DNA of 64,000 nt from Actinospineispora spinosispora DSM 44797 (GTDB lineage Bacteria > Actinomycetota > Actinomycetes > Mycobacteriales > Pseudonocardiaceae): assembly GCF_000429025.1 (NCBI RefSeq), contig NZ_KE386834.1, positions 186,001 through 250,000 of the forward strand, given 5' to 3'. Of this stretch, positions 1 to 7,163 are shown one piece after another. A program made the translations under genes and the position numbers. Every line of letters starts with the position of its first letter. Position 1 is the first letter of the stretch. The notes under the pieces were generated by a model. That model saw only the letters and a program-made list of their open reading frames with translations. It was not told where the DNA came from and ran no database searches.

Positions 1-307
1 CGACCTGCATCAGCCGCAGCGCGCGCCGGTCGACCCCGTAGCCGGTATAGGTATGGAACGCGACGAGCGCGACGGCGAGCGCCGTACCCGCCGAGTTGAG
101 CAGGTGCGGCGGCGCCAGGTCGTCGCGCAGCCAGCGGAAGTGCCAGGAGACGTCCCAGCCCGCGCCGAGGACCTTCAGGCTCAGCGCGACCAGCCACAAT
201 CGGTACACGAGCAGGAGCTCGGGGCGCGGGAGCTCCCGTGGCGCGCTGCCCGGAGTGACCCAGGCATGCAGCAGTTGACGGACGCGTAAGACCGATACCT
301 GCGACAT
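1..307 (-). CDS. N-terminal part of a membrane protein (runs off the left edge)
   Basis: An open frame reads leftward from ATG at 305-307 and has no stop before the window edge, so only about 102 residues are seen. The protein begins MSQVSVLRVRQLLHAW. It has hydrophobic stretches near residues 31-50 and 72-88, with a tryptophan-rich loop between them (GWDVSWHFRWLRDD), which suggests a polytopic membrane protein. No family is recognised. It is divergent from nothing nearby; the next gene on the right (ybaK-like) is on the same strand about 100 bp upstream. The frame is supported by GC-rich third positions. Function unknown. Confidence 0.6.
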   Translation of the reverse strand, partial: MSQVSVLRVRQLLHAWVTPGSAPRELPRPELLLVYRLWLVALSLKVLGAGWDVSWHFRWLRDDLAPPHLLNSAGTALAVALVAFHTYTGYGVDRRALRLMQV

Positions 308-406
308 CTGGTCATCATGGGCGCTATTCAGCGCCCGGTGAAGAGTGAAGAGGTCACTGGACCGGCGGAATGTGCTGGTCAGACGTGGATTCGTCGACCG
401 AAGGCG

Positions 407-901
407 TTATGAAGCCGTGATTGTTGCAACGGTCGCCCCGGTGAGCGCCACCAGGTCGGCGGGCGCGAGCTCGACCTCGAGGCCGCGCCGCCCTCCGCTG
501 CAGAACACCGTGTCGAACCGTTCGGCGCTCGCGTCGACGACGACCGGCAGCCGGCGTTTCTGACCCAGCGGGGAGATCCCGCCGGCTACGTAGCCGGTGG
601 CGCGCTCGGCAGCTGTCACCTCGGCCATCTTCGCCCGCTTGCCCTTCACCGCCGAGGCCAGCGCTTTCAGGTCCAGCGTGTCGGTCACCGGGAGAACCCC
701 GACCGTGAGCGTGCCGTCCACCTCGGCGACCAGCGTCTTGAACACCCTGGCCGGATCGAGCCCGAGCGCGCGGGCCGCCTCGGGCCCGTACGCCTCGCCC
801 GCCCGGTGCGGATAGCTGTGCACCTCGTAGCGCACACGCTTGGCGTCCAGCAGCGCCGTGGCCGGTGTCTTCACGCTCACAAGACTATGGGAATGCGCCA
901 C
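407..901 (-). CDS. ybaK: YbaK/EbsC-type aminoacyl-tRNA deacylase
   Basis: A 164-residue protein of the YbaK family, which hydrolyses Cys-tRNA(Pro) misacylated by prolyl-tRNA synthetase. The fold is recognisable from the start (TPATALLDAKRVRYEVHSY) and from the conserved lysine in VFKTLVAE (K55), the active-site lysine position in YbaK. Further family segments are LPVTDTLDLKALASAVKGKR and GYVAGGISPLGQKR. Length is normal for the family. The ATG at 899-901 is divergent from the sigma factor gene, and its first codons overlap that gene's predicted SigR-type promoter. The activity is inferred from family membership. Confidence 0.93.
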   Translation of the reverse strand: MAHSHSLVSVKTPATALLDAKRVRYEVHSYPHRAGEAYGPEAARALGLDPARVFKTLVAEVDGTLTVGVLPVTDTLDLKALASAVKGKRAKMAEVTAAERATGYVAGGISPLGQKRRLPVVVDASAERFDTVFCSGGRRGLEVELAPADLVALTGATVATITAS

Positions 902-915
902 CGGGTTCGGCTGTT
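889..915 (+). promoter_or_regulatory. SigR/SigH-type autoregulatory promoter
   Basis: GGGAAT at 889-894 and GTT at 913-915 are separated by exactly 18 bp. This matches the GGAAT-N18-GTT consensus of SigR (Streptomyces) and SigH (Mycobacterium) promoters. It lies directly upstream of the SigR-type gene, so positive autoregulation is likely. Transcription should begin near 921-925, only a few bases before GTG 925 and ATG 940. Confidence 0.82.
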
Positions 916-939
916 ACACCGGACGTGCCATGTGCCCTG

Positions 940-1809
940 ATGACCCAACAGACGACCACTCAGACGGGAGCGCCGTTGCCTGAGCTCGATGTGTCCGTCC
1001 CCACGGTGCCGGCGGTCGTCCGACGGCGAGACCGGGGCGTATCGTCCTCATCGACCGATGTCGAATCCGCCGCTATCTTGGCGGAGGAGTTGGGACGGCC
1101 GCCACGGCGGCGTAGAGGGGGCTCGGTGCCGGCTGAGCGCGATCACGCTCTAGGCAAGGACGAGAAGGCGCTCGACGCGAGCGGCTTCGAGCTGACGCCT
1201 GCCAATGGCAGGTCGACCCCCGCCGAAGAGACGAGCGAGCAGCGCGCCGCCCGGTTCGAGCGCGACGCCATGCCGCTGCTCGACCAGCTCTACGGTGCCG
1301 CACTGCGGATGACCCGCAACCCCGCGGACGCCGAGGACCTGGTGCAGGAGACGTACCTGAAGGCCTACGCGGCTTTCGCGTCGTTCCGTACCGGTACCAA
1401 CCTCAAGGCGTGGCTGTACCGGATTCTGACCAACACCTACATCAACGGGTACCGCAAGCGGCAGCGCCAGCCCGCGCAGCACCCCACCGACGAGATCACC
1501 GACTGGCAGCTCGCCCAGGCGGCGGAGCACACGTCGACGGGGCTGCGTTCGGCCGAGGTCGAGGCGCTCGACCAGTTGCCGGACAGCGATGTGAAGGCCG
1601 CGTTGCAGGAGCTTCCGGAGGACTTCCGGATGGCGGTGTACCTGGCTGATGTCGAGGGTTTCGCATACAAGGAAATCGCCGATATCATGAATACGCCGAT
1701 CGGTACCGTGATGTCCCGGTTGCACCGTGGCCGTCGTCAGCTGCGTGACCTGCTGACCGACACCGCGCGCGACCGCGGGTTCTTGCGTGGGCAGGAGGTG
1801 GCCCGGTGA
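940..1809 (+). CDS. sigR: ECF sigma factor SigR/SigH, thiol-oxidative stress
   Basis: Sigma-70 family ECF factor that directs the disulphide-stress regulon. Region 2 starts at RFERDAMPLLDQLYGAALRM and continues NPADAEDLVQETYLKAYAAF and GTNLKAWLYRILTNT. Region 4 carries LPEDFRMAVYLADVEGFAYK and the helix-turn-helix IADIMNTPIGTVMSRLHRGR. ATG 940 gives 289 residues, with a long N-terminal extension before region 2. GTG 925 is also possible. A strong internal start, GTG 1126, is preceded by GAGGGG at about 5 bp spacing and would give a 227-residue protein of the usual family size. The TGA overlaps the GTG of the anti-sigma gene, implying translational coupling. Confidence 0.95.
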   Translation: MTQQTTTQTGAPLPELDVSVPTVPAVVRRRDRGVSSSSTDVESAAILAEELGRPPRRRRGGSVPAERDHALGKDEKALDASGFELTPANGRSTPAEETSEQRAARFERDAMPLLDQLYGAALRMTRNPADAEDLVQETYLKAYAAFASFRTGTNLKAWLYRILTNTYINGYRKRQRQPAQHPTDEITDWQLAQAAEHTSTGLRSAEVEALDQLPDSDVKAALQELPEDFRMAVYLADVEGFAYKEIADIMNTPIGTVMSRLHRGRRQLRDLLTDTARDRGFLRGQEVAR

Positions 1810-2147
1810 ACAGCGGGTGCCCCGACGATCCCGATACCCATTGCAACGAGGTGCTCGCCGAGGTGTGGTTGTTCCTCGACCACGAGTGCGACGTCGCTCG
1901 CCGCGACCTGCTGCGCAAGCACCTCGAGGAATGCAACCCGTGCCTGTCGGCGTACGGCATCGAGGAGAAGCTCAAGGAGCTGCTGGCCCGCAAGTGCGGT
2001 GGCGAGCAGGCGCCGAAGGAGCTGCGCAGCAGGCTGCGTGACCAGATTCGCTCGGCGGTGCTCGAGCATTCCGAGGTGACCGTCGAGCGCGGTCCCCGGG
2101 GGACGAGCGTGGAGTTCCGGCACACCAGGATCGAACGCAGACCCTGA
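1806..2147 (+). CDS. rsrA: RsrA/RshA-type zinc anti-sigma factor
   Basis: A 113-residue zinc-associated anti-sigma (ZAS) protein. It carries the expected HCNEV segment and, downstream, HLEECNPC, which is the H-x3-C-x2-C zinc/redox motif. In RsrA, oxidation forms a disulphide in this motif, releases zinc and frees SigR. A further cysteine sits in LLARKCGG. GTG 1806 overlaps the sigma factor stop (GTGA), so the pair should be made in a fixed ratio. The C-terminal tail is basic and polar. It is the cognate partner of the upstream sigma factor by motif and position. Confidence 0.95.
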   Translation: MNSGCPDDPDTHCNEVLAEVWLFLDHECDVARRDLLRKHLEECNPCLSAYGIEEKLKELLARKCGGEQAPKELRSRLRDQIRSAVLEHSEVTVERGPRGTSVEFRHTRIERRP

Positions 2148-2191
2148 CCAGCGCCGCGCCGGGCCTTCCCAGGCGACTTTGCGCGCCTACG

Positions 2192-2229
2192 TGTCGCGTC
2201 GCACACGTCCGGACATATGCGACGCAACA
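2192..2229. repeat. R1 palindrome, copy 1
   Basis: A 38-bp interrupted palindrome: the left arm begins TGTCGCGTCGCA and the right arm ends TGCGACGCAACA, with GTCCGGAC at the centre; 16 of 19 positions pair. It is one of four copies in the window with the same length and the same arm sequence. It lies between rsrA and the bL37 gene. Weak outer arms extend it to about 2175-2245. Confidence 0.8.
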
Positions 2230-2323
2230 CCACGGCGTGCACAGTGCTGGGGAGCCTGTGTGCAGGCGCCCGGGTAGCAGCTGGGCCGCGACACATCATC
2301 GACACCCGGCCAGATCGGTCCCG

Positions 2324-2378
2324 GAACAGCGGAAAGGGCCGGAGCAGCATCAGCTGCTCCGGCCCTTTCCTGCTGTTC
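2324..2378. terminator. Bidirectional hairpin terminator downstream of bL37 and rsrA
   Basis: An 18-bp uninterrupted stem (GGAAAGGGCCGGAGCAGC paired with its complement) closes on an ATCA loop. It is extended by GAACAGC/TGCTGTTC outer pairing. It ends 4 bp past the bL37 stop codon and follows rsrA on the other strand, so it can serve both. Confidence 0.8.
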
Positions 2379-2381
2379 GGC

Positions 2382-2456
2382 TCAGGCGTTGGGCCGCTTG
2401 CCGTGATTCGCGCCGCCCTTCTTGCGGTCGCGCCTCTTGCGGGCTCGTCGGGACAT
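2382..2456 (-). CDS. 50S ribosomal protein bL37 (24 residues)
   Basis: A very short gene that is easy to miss. ATG at 2454-2456 is preceded on the minus strand by AGAGGGGG at good spacing, and the frame stops with TGA at 2382-2384. The 24-residue product begins MSRRARKRRDRKKGG and ends ANHGKRPNA. This matches the tiny basic bL37 protein described from the mycobacterial ribosome, which has the same ANHGKRPN ending. A stable hairpin terminator follows immediately. Assignment rests on recalled sequence similarity, the RBS and the terminator. Confidence 0.88.
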   Translation of the reverse strand: MSRRARKRRDRKKGGANHGKRPNA

Positions 2457-2637
2457 GTTCTCGCCCCCTCTCTCACTCGGTGAGTGTCACGATTCTGGGT
2501 CGAGTCTGTCATGCGGCACCGGACGCCCGGCCATCGCAGGTGGTGCCGGCCGCCGGTGCCGACACTGTCGGACCGCCTGGCTACCGTTGATGGTGCACAT
2601 GTGAAGCAGCTGTCCTGATCCGAAGCGGAGTACTCCA

Positions 2638-4137
2638 CTGTCCACCTTGACCGAGCTCCTCGCCGAGCACACCCGGTTGTCCGGGCTCGCGGTCGATCAC
2701 CTGCAACGGGTGGTCGCCGAGTGGCAGCTCCTCGCCGACCTGTCGTTCGCCGACTTCATGCTCTGGATTCCGCTCCCGGAGTCGGAGGACGAGGGGACCA
2801 TCGAGGGCTCGCGGTTCCTGTGCGTCGCGCAGGCCCGGCCGACGACGGCACCGACCGCTCATCCCGAGGACGCGGTGGGCAGCGTCGTGCTCGAACCGGA
2901 GCACGCGCCGCTGCGAAGGGCACTGGTGGACCAGCGGATCTGCCGCGAGGAGGACCCGCGCTGGCACCAGGGCGTCCCGGTGCGCCGCGAGACGATCCCG
3001 GTGCGCCGCGACGGTGTGGTGCTCGCCGTGCTGTCCAGGGACACGAACCTGGCGGTCGCGCGGGTGCCCAGCCCGCTGGAGATCGCCTACCTCGGTGGTG
3101 CGGCCGACCTGTGCCAGATGATCGCGGACGGCACGTTCCCGGCCGCTGACGCCGCCGTGGACACGACGAACAACCCCAGGGTGGGTGATGGGCTCATCCG
3201 GCTGGACACGGGCGGCAGGGTCGTGTTCGCCAGCCCCAACGCGCTGTCCGCCTACCACCGCATGGGGTTCGCCTCGGACCTGGTCGGGACGGTGCTGAGC
3301 AGCATCACCCGGCCGCTGGTGCGGGACCCATTCGACGCGAGCGAGGTCGTCAAGCGGATCCGGGCCGCGATGGAGGGCAAACCCTCGCTGCGGATGGAGC
3401 TGGAGGCCGGCGGTGCCGCGACGGTGCTGCGTGCCCTACCACTGCGCCCGCGAGGCGCACCGGCTGGCGCGTTGGTGCTGGTCAGAGACGTGACTGAGGT
3501 GAAGAGGAGAGATCGGGCACTTCTCACCAAGGACGCGACCATCCGGGAGATCCATCACCGGGTGAAGAACAACCTGCAGACGGTGGCCGCCCTGCTGCGG
3601 CTGCAGTCCCGGCGCACGTCGATCCCGGAGGCCAAGGAAGCCCTGAACGAGTCCGTCCGGCGGGTCACCTCGATCGCGCTGGTCCACGAGACGCTGTCGA
3701 TGTCCGGCGACGAACGGTTGGACATGGACGAGGTCGTCGACCGGGTTCTGCCGATGATGGCGGACGTGTCGACCGCCGAGTCGAGGGTGTCGCTGCGCCG
3801 GGAGGGCAGCTTCGGTGTCGTGGGCAGCGCCCTGGCCACGCCGTTGGTGATGGTGCTGACCGAGCTGGTGCACAACGCGATGTCGCACGCCTACCAGGCG
3901 GGGTCCAAGGGGGAGGTCGTGGTGACCGTTCATCGCTCGGCCGGCTGGCTGGACGTCGTGGTGAGCGACGACGGGCGCGGGCTGCCGAAGGGTTTCTCGC
4001 TGGAACGGTCGAAGGGGCTGGGCCTGCAGATCGTGCGCACCCTGGTCGATTCCGAGCTGGACGCCTCGCTGAGCATGCGTCCGAGGGAGCCGAAGGGCAC
4101 CGACGCGGTGCTGCGGGTACCCCTCTTGCGCGGTTAG
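2638..4137 (+). CDS. pdtaS: PdtaS-type GAF/PAS sensor histidine kinase (probable CTG start)
   Basis: Cytosolic histidine kinase of the HisKA_2 class, 499 residues from CTG 2638. The N-terminal GAF-like domain covers roughly residues 1-150 and a PAS domain 180-290 (GDGLIRLDTGGRVVFASPNALSAYHRMGF). The H-box is EIHHRVKNNLQTVAALLRLQ. The ATPase domain has ELVHNAMSHAY (N box), SDDGRGLP (G1) and KGLGLQIVRTLV (G2). No membrane segment is present. The first ordinary start is TTG 2647, but GGAG at 2627-2630 sits 7 bp before CTG 2638, and that start gives STLTELLAEHT, like the mycobacterial N-terminus. The partner PdtaR, an ANTAR RNA-binding regulator, is not in the window. Confidence 0.93.
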   Translation: MSTLTELLAEHTRLSGLAVDHLQRVVAEWQLLADLSFADFMLWIPLPESEDEGTIEGSRFLCVAQARPTTAPTAHPEDAVGSVVLEPEHAPLRRALVDQRICREEDPRWHQGVPVRRETIPVRRDGVVLAVLSRDTNLAVARVPSPLEIAYLGGAADLCQMIADGTFPAADAAVDTTNNPRVGDGLIRLDTGGRVVFASPNALSAYHRMGFASDLVGTVLSSITRPLVRDPFDASEVVKRIRAAMEGKPSLRMELEAGGAATVLRALPLRPRGAPAGALVLVRDVTEVKRRDRALLTKDATIREIHHRVKNNLQTVAALLRLQSRRTSIPEAKEALNESVRRVTSIALVHETLSMSGDERLDMDEVVDRVLPMMADVSTAESRVSLRREGSFGVVGSALATPLVMVLTELVHNAMSHAYQAGSKGEVVVTVHRSAGWLDVVVSDDGRGLPKGFSLERSKGLGLQIVRTLVDSELDASLSMRPREPKGTDAVLRVPLLRG

Positions 4138-4153
4138 TTGAGGCTTCAGACAC

Positions 4154-4199
4154 AATTTGAGCCCGGTACCGAGGAAAACCTCGATACCGGGCTCAAATT
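4154..4199. terminator. Bidirectional hairpin terminator between pdtaS and whiB1
   Basis: A 21-bp stem with one mismatch closes on an AAAA loop; the arms begin AATTTGAGCCCGGTA and end TACCGGGCTCAAATT. The AATTT ends give a short T-run on both strands. It lies 17 bp past the pdtaS stop and 38 bp past the convergent whiB1 stop. Confidence 0.88.
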
Positions 4200-4236
4200 C
4201 CGGGGAGCGCGTGCGAAAGCTCGAGTGTGTTAAAAC

Positions 4237-4494
4237 TCAGGCACCCGCGCGGGCAGCCCTGGTGCGAGCGTTGCGGCGCTTCAGCGCGCGGCGCTCGTCT
4301 TCGCTCATGCCACCCCAGACACCGGCGTCCTGGCCGCTCTCAAGCGCCCAAGACAGGCAATCGGTGTTCACGGGGCAGCGCCGACAAACAGTCTTTGCCT
4401 CGGCGATCTGCAGCAGTGCGGGCCCAGAGGTGCCTACCGGGAAGAAAAGCTCCGGGTCCTCGTCACGGCAGGTCGCGCGGTGGCGCCAGTCCAT
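4237..4494 (-). CDS. whiB1: WhiB1-type iron-sulfur transcription factor
   Basis: An 85-residue Wbl protein. Four cysteines (C9 in ATCRDEDPELFFP, then C37, C40 and C46 in CRRCPVNTDC) bind a [4Fe-4S] cluster. The GVWGG turn and a basic C-terminal tail (RRALKRRNARTRAAR) form the DNA-binding part. In mycobacteria WhiB1 is essential, reacts with nitric oxide and binds SigA. Position next to pdtaS and the lipid kinase matches the mycobacterial order and supports WhiB1 rather than another Wbl paralogue. It is followed by a strong hairpin and preceded by a long upstream region. Confidence 0.95.
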   Translation of the reverse strand: MDWRHRATCRDEDPELFFPVGTSGPALLQIAEAKTVCRRCPVNTDCLSWALESGQDAGVWGGMSEDERRALKRRNARTRAARAGA

Positions 4495-4504
4495 GATTCT
4501 TTAG

Positions 4505-4934
4505 CTCCTTGCTCTTGCGCGCTGTGGGACGCGCACCAGTACGAATCTGCGGTCGTGCCGCTTGTGAATTCTTTCACGAGCGACGGGGCTCTTCAAGGGT
4601 TTCTCGTCAGACGGGTGAGAGGTTGCTCACCCACACACTGCAGTTGGGGCCCCGGGTGCTTACCCCGCGTCACCAACTACGCTGAACGACTGACGGAACC
4701 CGCCGACCTGAACTCGGAAGGCCTCGCGGTTCGCGTGGCTTTCGTCTGCCCGGGCCGACCGTGCCAGAGGATGTCTCCTCAGCGGTCGTGCTTGGCTTCG
4801 AGAACAACGGTGAACGATCACGGCCAAAGGTGCGAGCCCCAACGGGATCGACGGTTCGGCTCGGTCGGTGAATGGACGAATTAGGTCTGGACGCTGTCAC
4901 CCGGCGGAGTACTAACCACGACGAACCGCGGTTC
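4505..4934. other. Long whiB1 upstream region without a gene
   Basis: About 430 bp between whiB1 (leftward) and the 3' end of the lipid kinase gene (also leftward). The open frames in it are short, overlap each other and show no family resemblance. It presumably holds the whiB1 promoter. The only clear structure is the inverted repeat at 4613-4632. Confidence 0.5.
4613..4632. promoter_or_regulatory. Inverted repeat GGGTGAG-N6-CTCACCC upstream of whiB1
   Basis: A perfect 7-bp inverted repeat with a 6-bp spacer, about 120 bp upstream of the whiB1 start. It could be an operator. The GTGA/TCAC halves recall a CRP site, but here they are 8 bp apart instead of 6, so a CRP assignment is not supported. 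Confidence 0.35.
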
Positions 4935-5876
4935 TCACACGACGACGCGTAGCGCCGAGGGAACCGCGAGGAACTCGACCTCGCTGCGTTCTCCCAGGTA
5001 GTCGCCGTCCACTTGAAGCGCCACAGGGGTCGGGCTGCTCACACGAATGAGTGGCAATTTGTCTCGGCGTAGCACGTTCGGCCCGCTCGGGTCGCCTTCT
5101 TTCCTAAGAATTTCCCGCAATACCGGTAGGACCGTGGACGGGCTCAGGCTCGTCAACCCGAACAGCGCGAGCCCGTCGGCGAAGTTGCAGCCAGGGTTGG
5201 TGCGTACCGGGCGTGAACCGAGGTATGTCCAGGGGTCGGTGTTGCAGATGAGCGCCAGCCGGACCTCGGACAGCGTGCCCTCACCCACAAGCTCGACGGT
5301 CAGGTCCGCCGGGTGACGCATCTGCGCGAGGTAGTGGCGCAGTGCGGTACGTGCGTAGCGGATCGGGCTCGCCTCGTGGCCGTGCGCCCTCGCCCGCTCG
5401 ACGGCGGCCACGACGTCCGCGTCCCAGCCGAGGCCGGCGTTGAAGGTGAACCACCGGTCGTCCGCCTTGCCGAGACCGACCGTCCGGCTGCGTTGTTCGG
5501 CGAGCGCGCGCAGCACCGCCGACGTGGCTTCCAGCGGGTCCTTGGGCAGCCCGAGAGCTCTGGCGAAGACGTTGGCCGAGCCACCCGGAACGACGGCGAG
5601 CAGCGGCTGTTGAGGGCCTGAATGGGGATCACCGCACGGCGGGCTCGCCTCGAGCAGCCCGTTGACGACCTCGTTGACCGTTCCGTCGCCTCCGTGCGCG
5701 ATGACCAGCTCGACGCCGGCACGGACGGCGGACGCGGTCGCCTCGGCGGCGTGCCCCCGGTACTGCGTCTGCAGGACGTCCAGTTTCAGCTCGCTGGCCA
5801 GGGCGTGCGCGAGCACGTCTCGTCCGGCGGCGGTGGTGGAGGTCGCCTGCGGATTCACCACGAGCAGGGCGCGCAC
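4935..5876 (-). CDS. Diacylglycerol/lipid kinase family protein (YegS-like)
   Basis: A 313-residue protein with a DAGK catalytic domain. It starts ALLVVNPQATS, has the nucleotide-binding AHGGDGTVNEVVNGLL (GGDGT motif), then VVPGGSANVFARALGLP and the acceptor-side FTFNAGLGWDADVV. The C-terminal beta domain ends LQVDGDYLGERSEVEF, the usual VDGE-like ending. It transfers phosphate from ATP to a lipid; the actual lipid cannot be told from sequence. Soluble or peripheral, with no signal peptide. The mycobacterial equivalent also sits next to whiB1. Confidence 0.9.
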   Translation of the reverse strand: MRALLVVNPQATSTTAAGRDVLAHALASELKLDVLQTQYRGHAAEATASAVRAGVELVIAHGGDGTVNEVVNGLLEASPPCGDPHSGPQQPLLAVVPGGSANVFARALGLPKDPLEATSAVLRALAEQRSRTVGLGKADDRWFTFNAGLGWDADVVAAVERARAHGHEASPIRYARTALRHYLAQMRHPADLTVELVGEGTLSEVRLALICNTDPWTYLGSRPVRTNPGCNFADGLALFGLTSLSPSTVLPVLREILRKEGDPSGPNVLRRDKLPLIRVSSPTPVALQVDGDYLGERSEVEFLAVPSALRVVV

Positions 5877-5976
5877 CAGGGCAGCCTAACTTCTCGGCCG
5901 GGGTTCGGTGGTCCGGAGAGGCCGTCGACCTGGTCACTACTAAGCTAAGACTCGTGAACCGGCACCTCGACACCGT

Positions 5977-6423
5977 ATGAACGCCGAGTCGCCCCCCGAG
6001 CCGACGTCCGGGGTCGAGCGCACCGGCTCGCGGCCGCCGACGCAGGTGCGGGCCGCCGGTGTGGTGGTCGGTCTGCAGGGCCTGGTCGGGGTGGGGTTCG
6101 CGGTGTCACTCGTCGCCAGGGTCGGCGACAGCTCGCTGGGGCTGGTCCCGGTGCTCGGTGAGGCCGGCATGTTCCTGGTGATGGGCGTCGTGCTGATCCT
6201 GGTGGGACGTGGCCTGCTGCGCGGACGCTTCTGGGCCCGCTCGCCCGCCGTGGTCGTGCAGATGATCCTGCTGCCGGTCGCCTACTCGCTGTTGGTCCCG
6301 TCACACCAGCCGTTCATCGGCACGGTGGTCGCGGTCGTCGCGGCGGGCACCCTGTACCTGCTGCTGAGCGGCGCGGCCCGAACGTGGTCCCAGGACCTCG
6401 ACGAGGAGCGCCGCCAGCCCTGA
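5977..6423 (+). CDS. Small integral membrane protein (Rv3217c-like position)
   Basis: A 148-residue protein with a short polar N-terminus (about 25 residues) and four hydrophobic segments near residues 27-47, 55-75, 88-104 and 110-130. It ends in a charged tail (DLDEERRQP). There is no catalytic motif. It is divergent from the lipid kinase and convergent with the phosphatase, the same setting as the mycobacterial membrane protein Rv3217c. Function unknown. Confidence 0.75.
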   Translation: MNAESPPEPTSGVERTGSRPPTQVRAAGVVVGLQGLVGVGFAVSLVARVGDSSLGLVPVLGEAGMFLVMGVVLILVGRGLLRGRFWARSPAVVVQMILLPVAYSLLVPSHQPFIGTVVAVVAAGTLYLLLSGAARTWSQDLDEERRQP

Positions 6424-6426
6424 GCC

Positions 6427-6504
6427 GCGGCTCGCACAGAGGGCCTGCACGCCGCACAGAGGCCGGAGCCTCTGTGCGGCGTGTACTGGCTCTGTGCGAG
6501 CCGC
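6427..6504. terminator. Nested two-stem terminator between convergent genes
   Basis: A 15-bp outer stem (GCGGCTCGCACAGAG, 6427-6441, with 6490-6504) encloses a 16-bp perfect inner stem (6448-6463 with 6468-6483) and a CGGA loop. Both stems reuse the motif GCACAGAG. It fills almost the whole gap between two convergent stop codons (6421-6423 and 6505-6507). Confidence 0.85.
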
Positions 6505-7116
6505 TCAGCGTGGGTCGACGAGGTTGACGTGGTCCAGGCGGGGGGCGCCTCGTTCGTCGCCAAGGACCGTCAGGCCTCCCGCGTCGAGCTTGAAGCCGAC
6601 GCCCGCGGTGGCCGGTAGGTTCAGCCAGCGGGCGGTCAGGACGCGGCTGAAGTGGCCGTGGCCGATCAGAGCCACGTCGCCCTTGCTCAGCACCGCCCGG
6701 CAGCGCTCGAGCACCGTGTCGGCCCGTTCCGCGACCTGTTCGGCGCTCTCGCCGCCGGGGCTGGAGTGGGTCCACACGGTCCAGCCGGGGTCGCTGCGCC
6801 GGATCTCCGGTGTGGTCAGGCCCTCGTAGGCGCCGTAGTTCCACTCGACGAGCTGCTCGTCGATCGTCGGCGACAGCTGGGCGAGCTTGGCGGTGTCGGT
6901 GGCACGACGCCTCGGGCTGGTCAGTGCGAGCGCGAACGGTGGCGAGTCCGGGCCACGGACCTCGGTCAGCAGCCGCCCGGCGGATGTGGCCAGCTGACGG
7001 CCACGCTCGGTGAGGGTGATGTCCGTGTAACTCGTGTGGCGACCGGTGGCCGACCACGCGGTCTCACCGTGACGTAGGAGGTAGATGCGGCCGTGGGTCT
7101 GCTCCGAATCCGACAC
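6505..7116 (-). CDS. Histidine phosphatase family protein
   Basis: A 203-residue member of the phosphoglycerate mutase-like superfamily. The catalytic signature LRHGETAWSATGRH gives the phospho-histidine. The general acid lies in EWNYGAYEGL, and the second catalytic histidine is in ALIGHGHFSRVL. The early arginine (LTSPRRRATDTA) binds phosphate. By position it corresponds to mycobacterial Rv3214, which acts as an acid phosphatase rather than a mutase. Substrate unknown. Its stop codon abuts the nested terminator. Confidence 0.92.
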   Translation of the reverse strand: MSDSEQTHGRIYLLRHGETAWSATGRHTSYTDITLTERGRQLATSAGRLLTEVRGPDSPPFALALTSPRRRATDTAKLAQLSPTIDEQLVEWNYGAYEGLTTPEIRRSDPGWTVWTHSSPGGESAEQVAERADTVLERCRAVLSKGDVALIGHGHFSRVLTARWLNLPATAGVGFKLDAGGLTVLGDERGAPRLDHVNLVDPR

Positions 7117-7163
7117 CTAACTCACTTTAACCATGCGGTGACCGAGTGTCACCGAAAACGCGC

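Noticed and set aside
4613..4632. CRP site upstream of whiB1
   Set aside because: GTGA and TCAC are separated by 8 instead of 6 bp; kept only as an unassigned inverted repeat.
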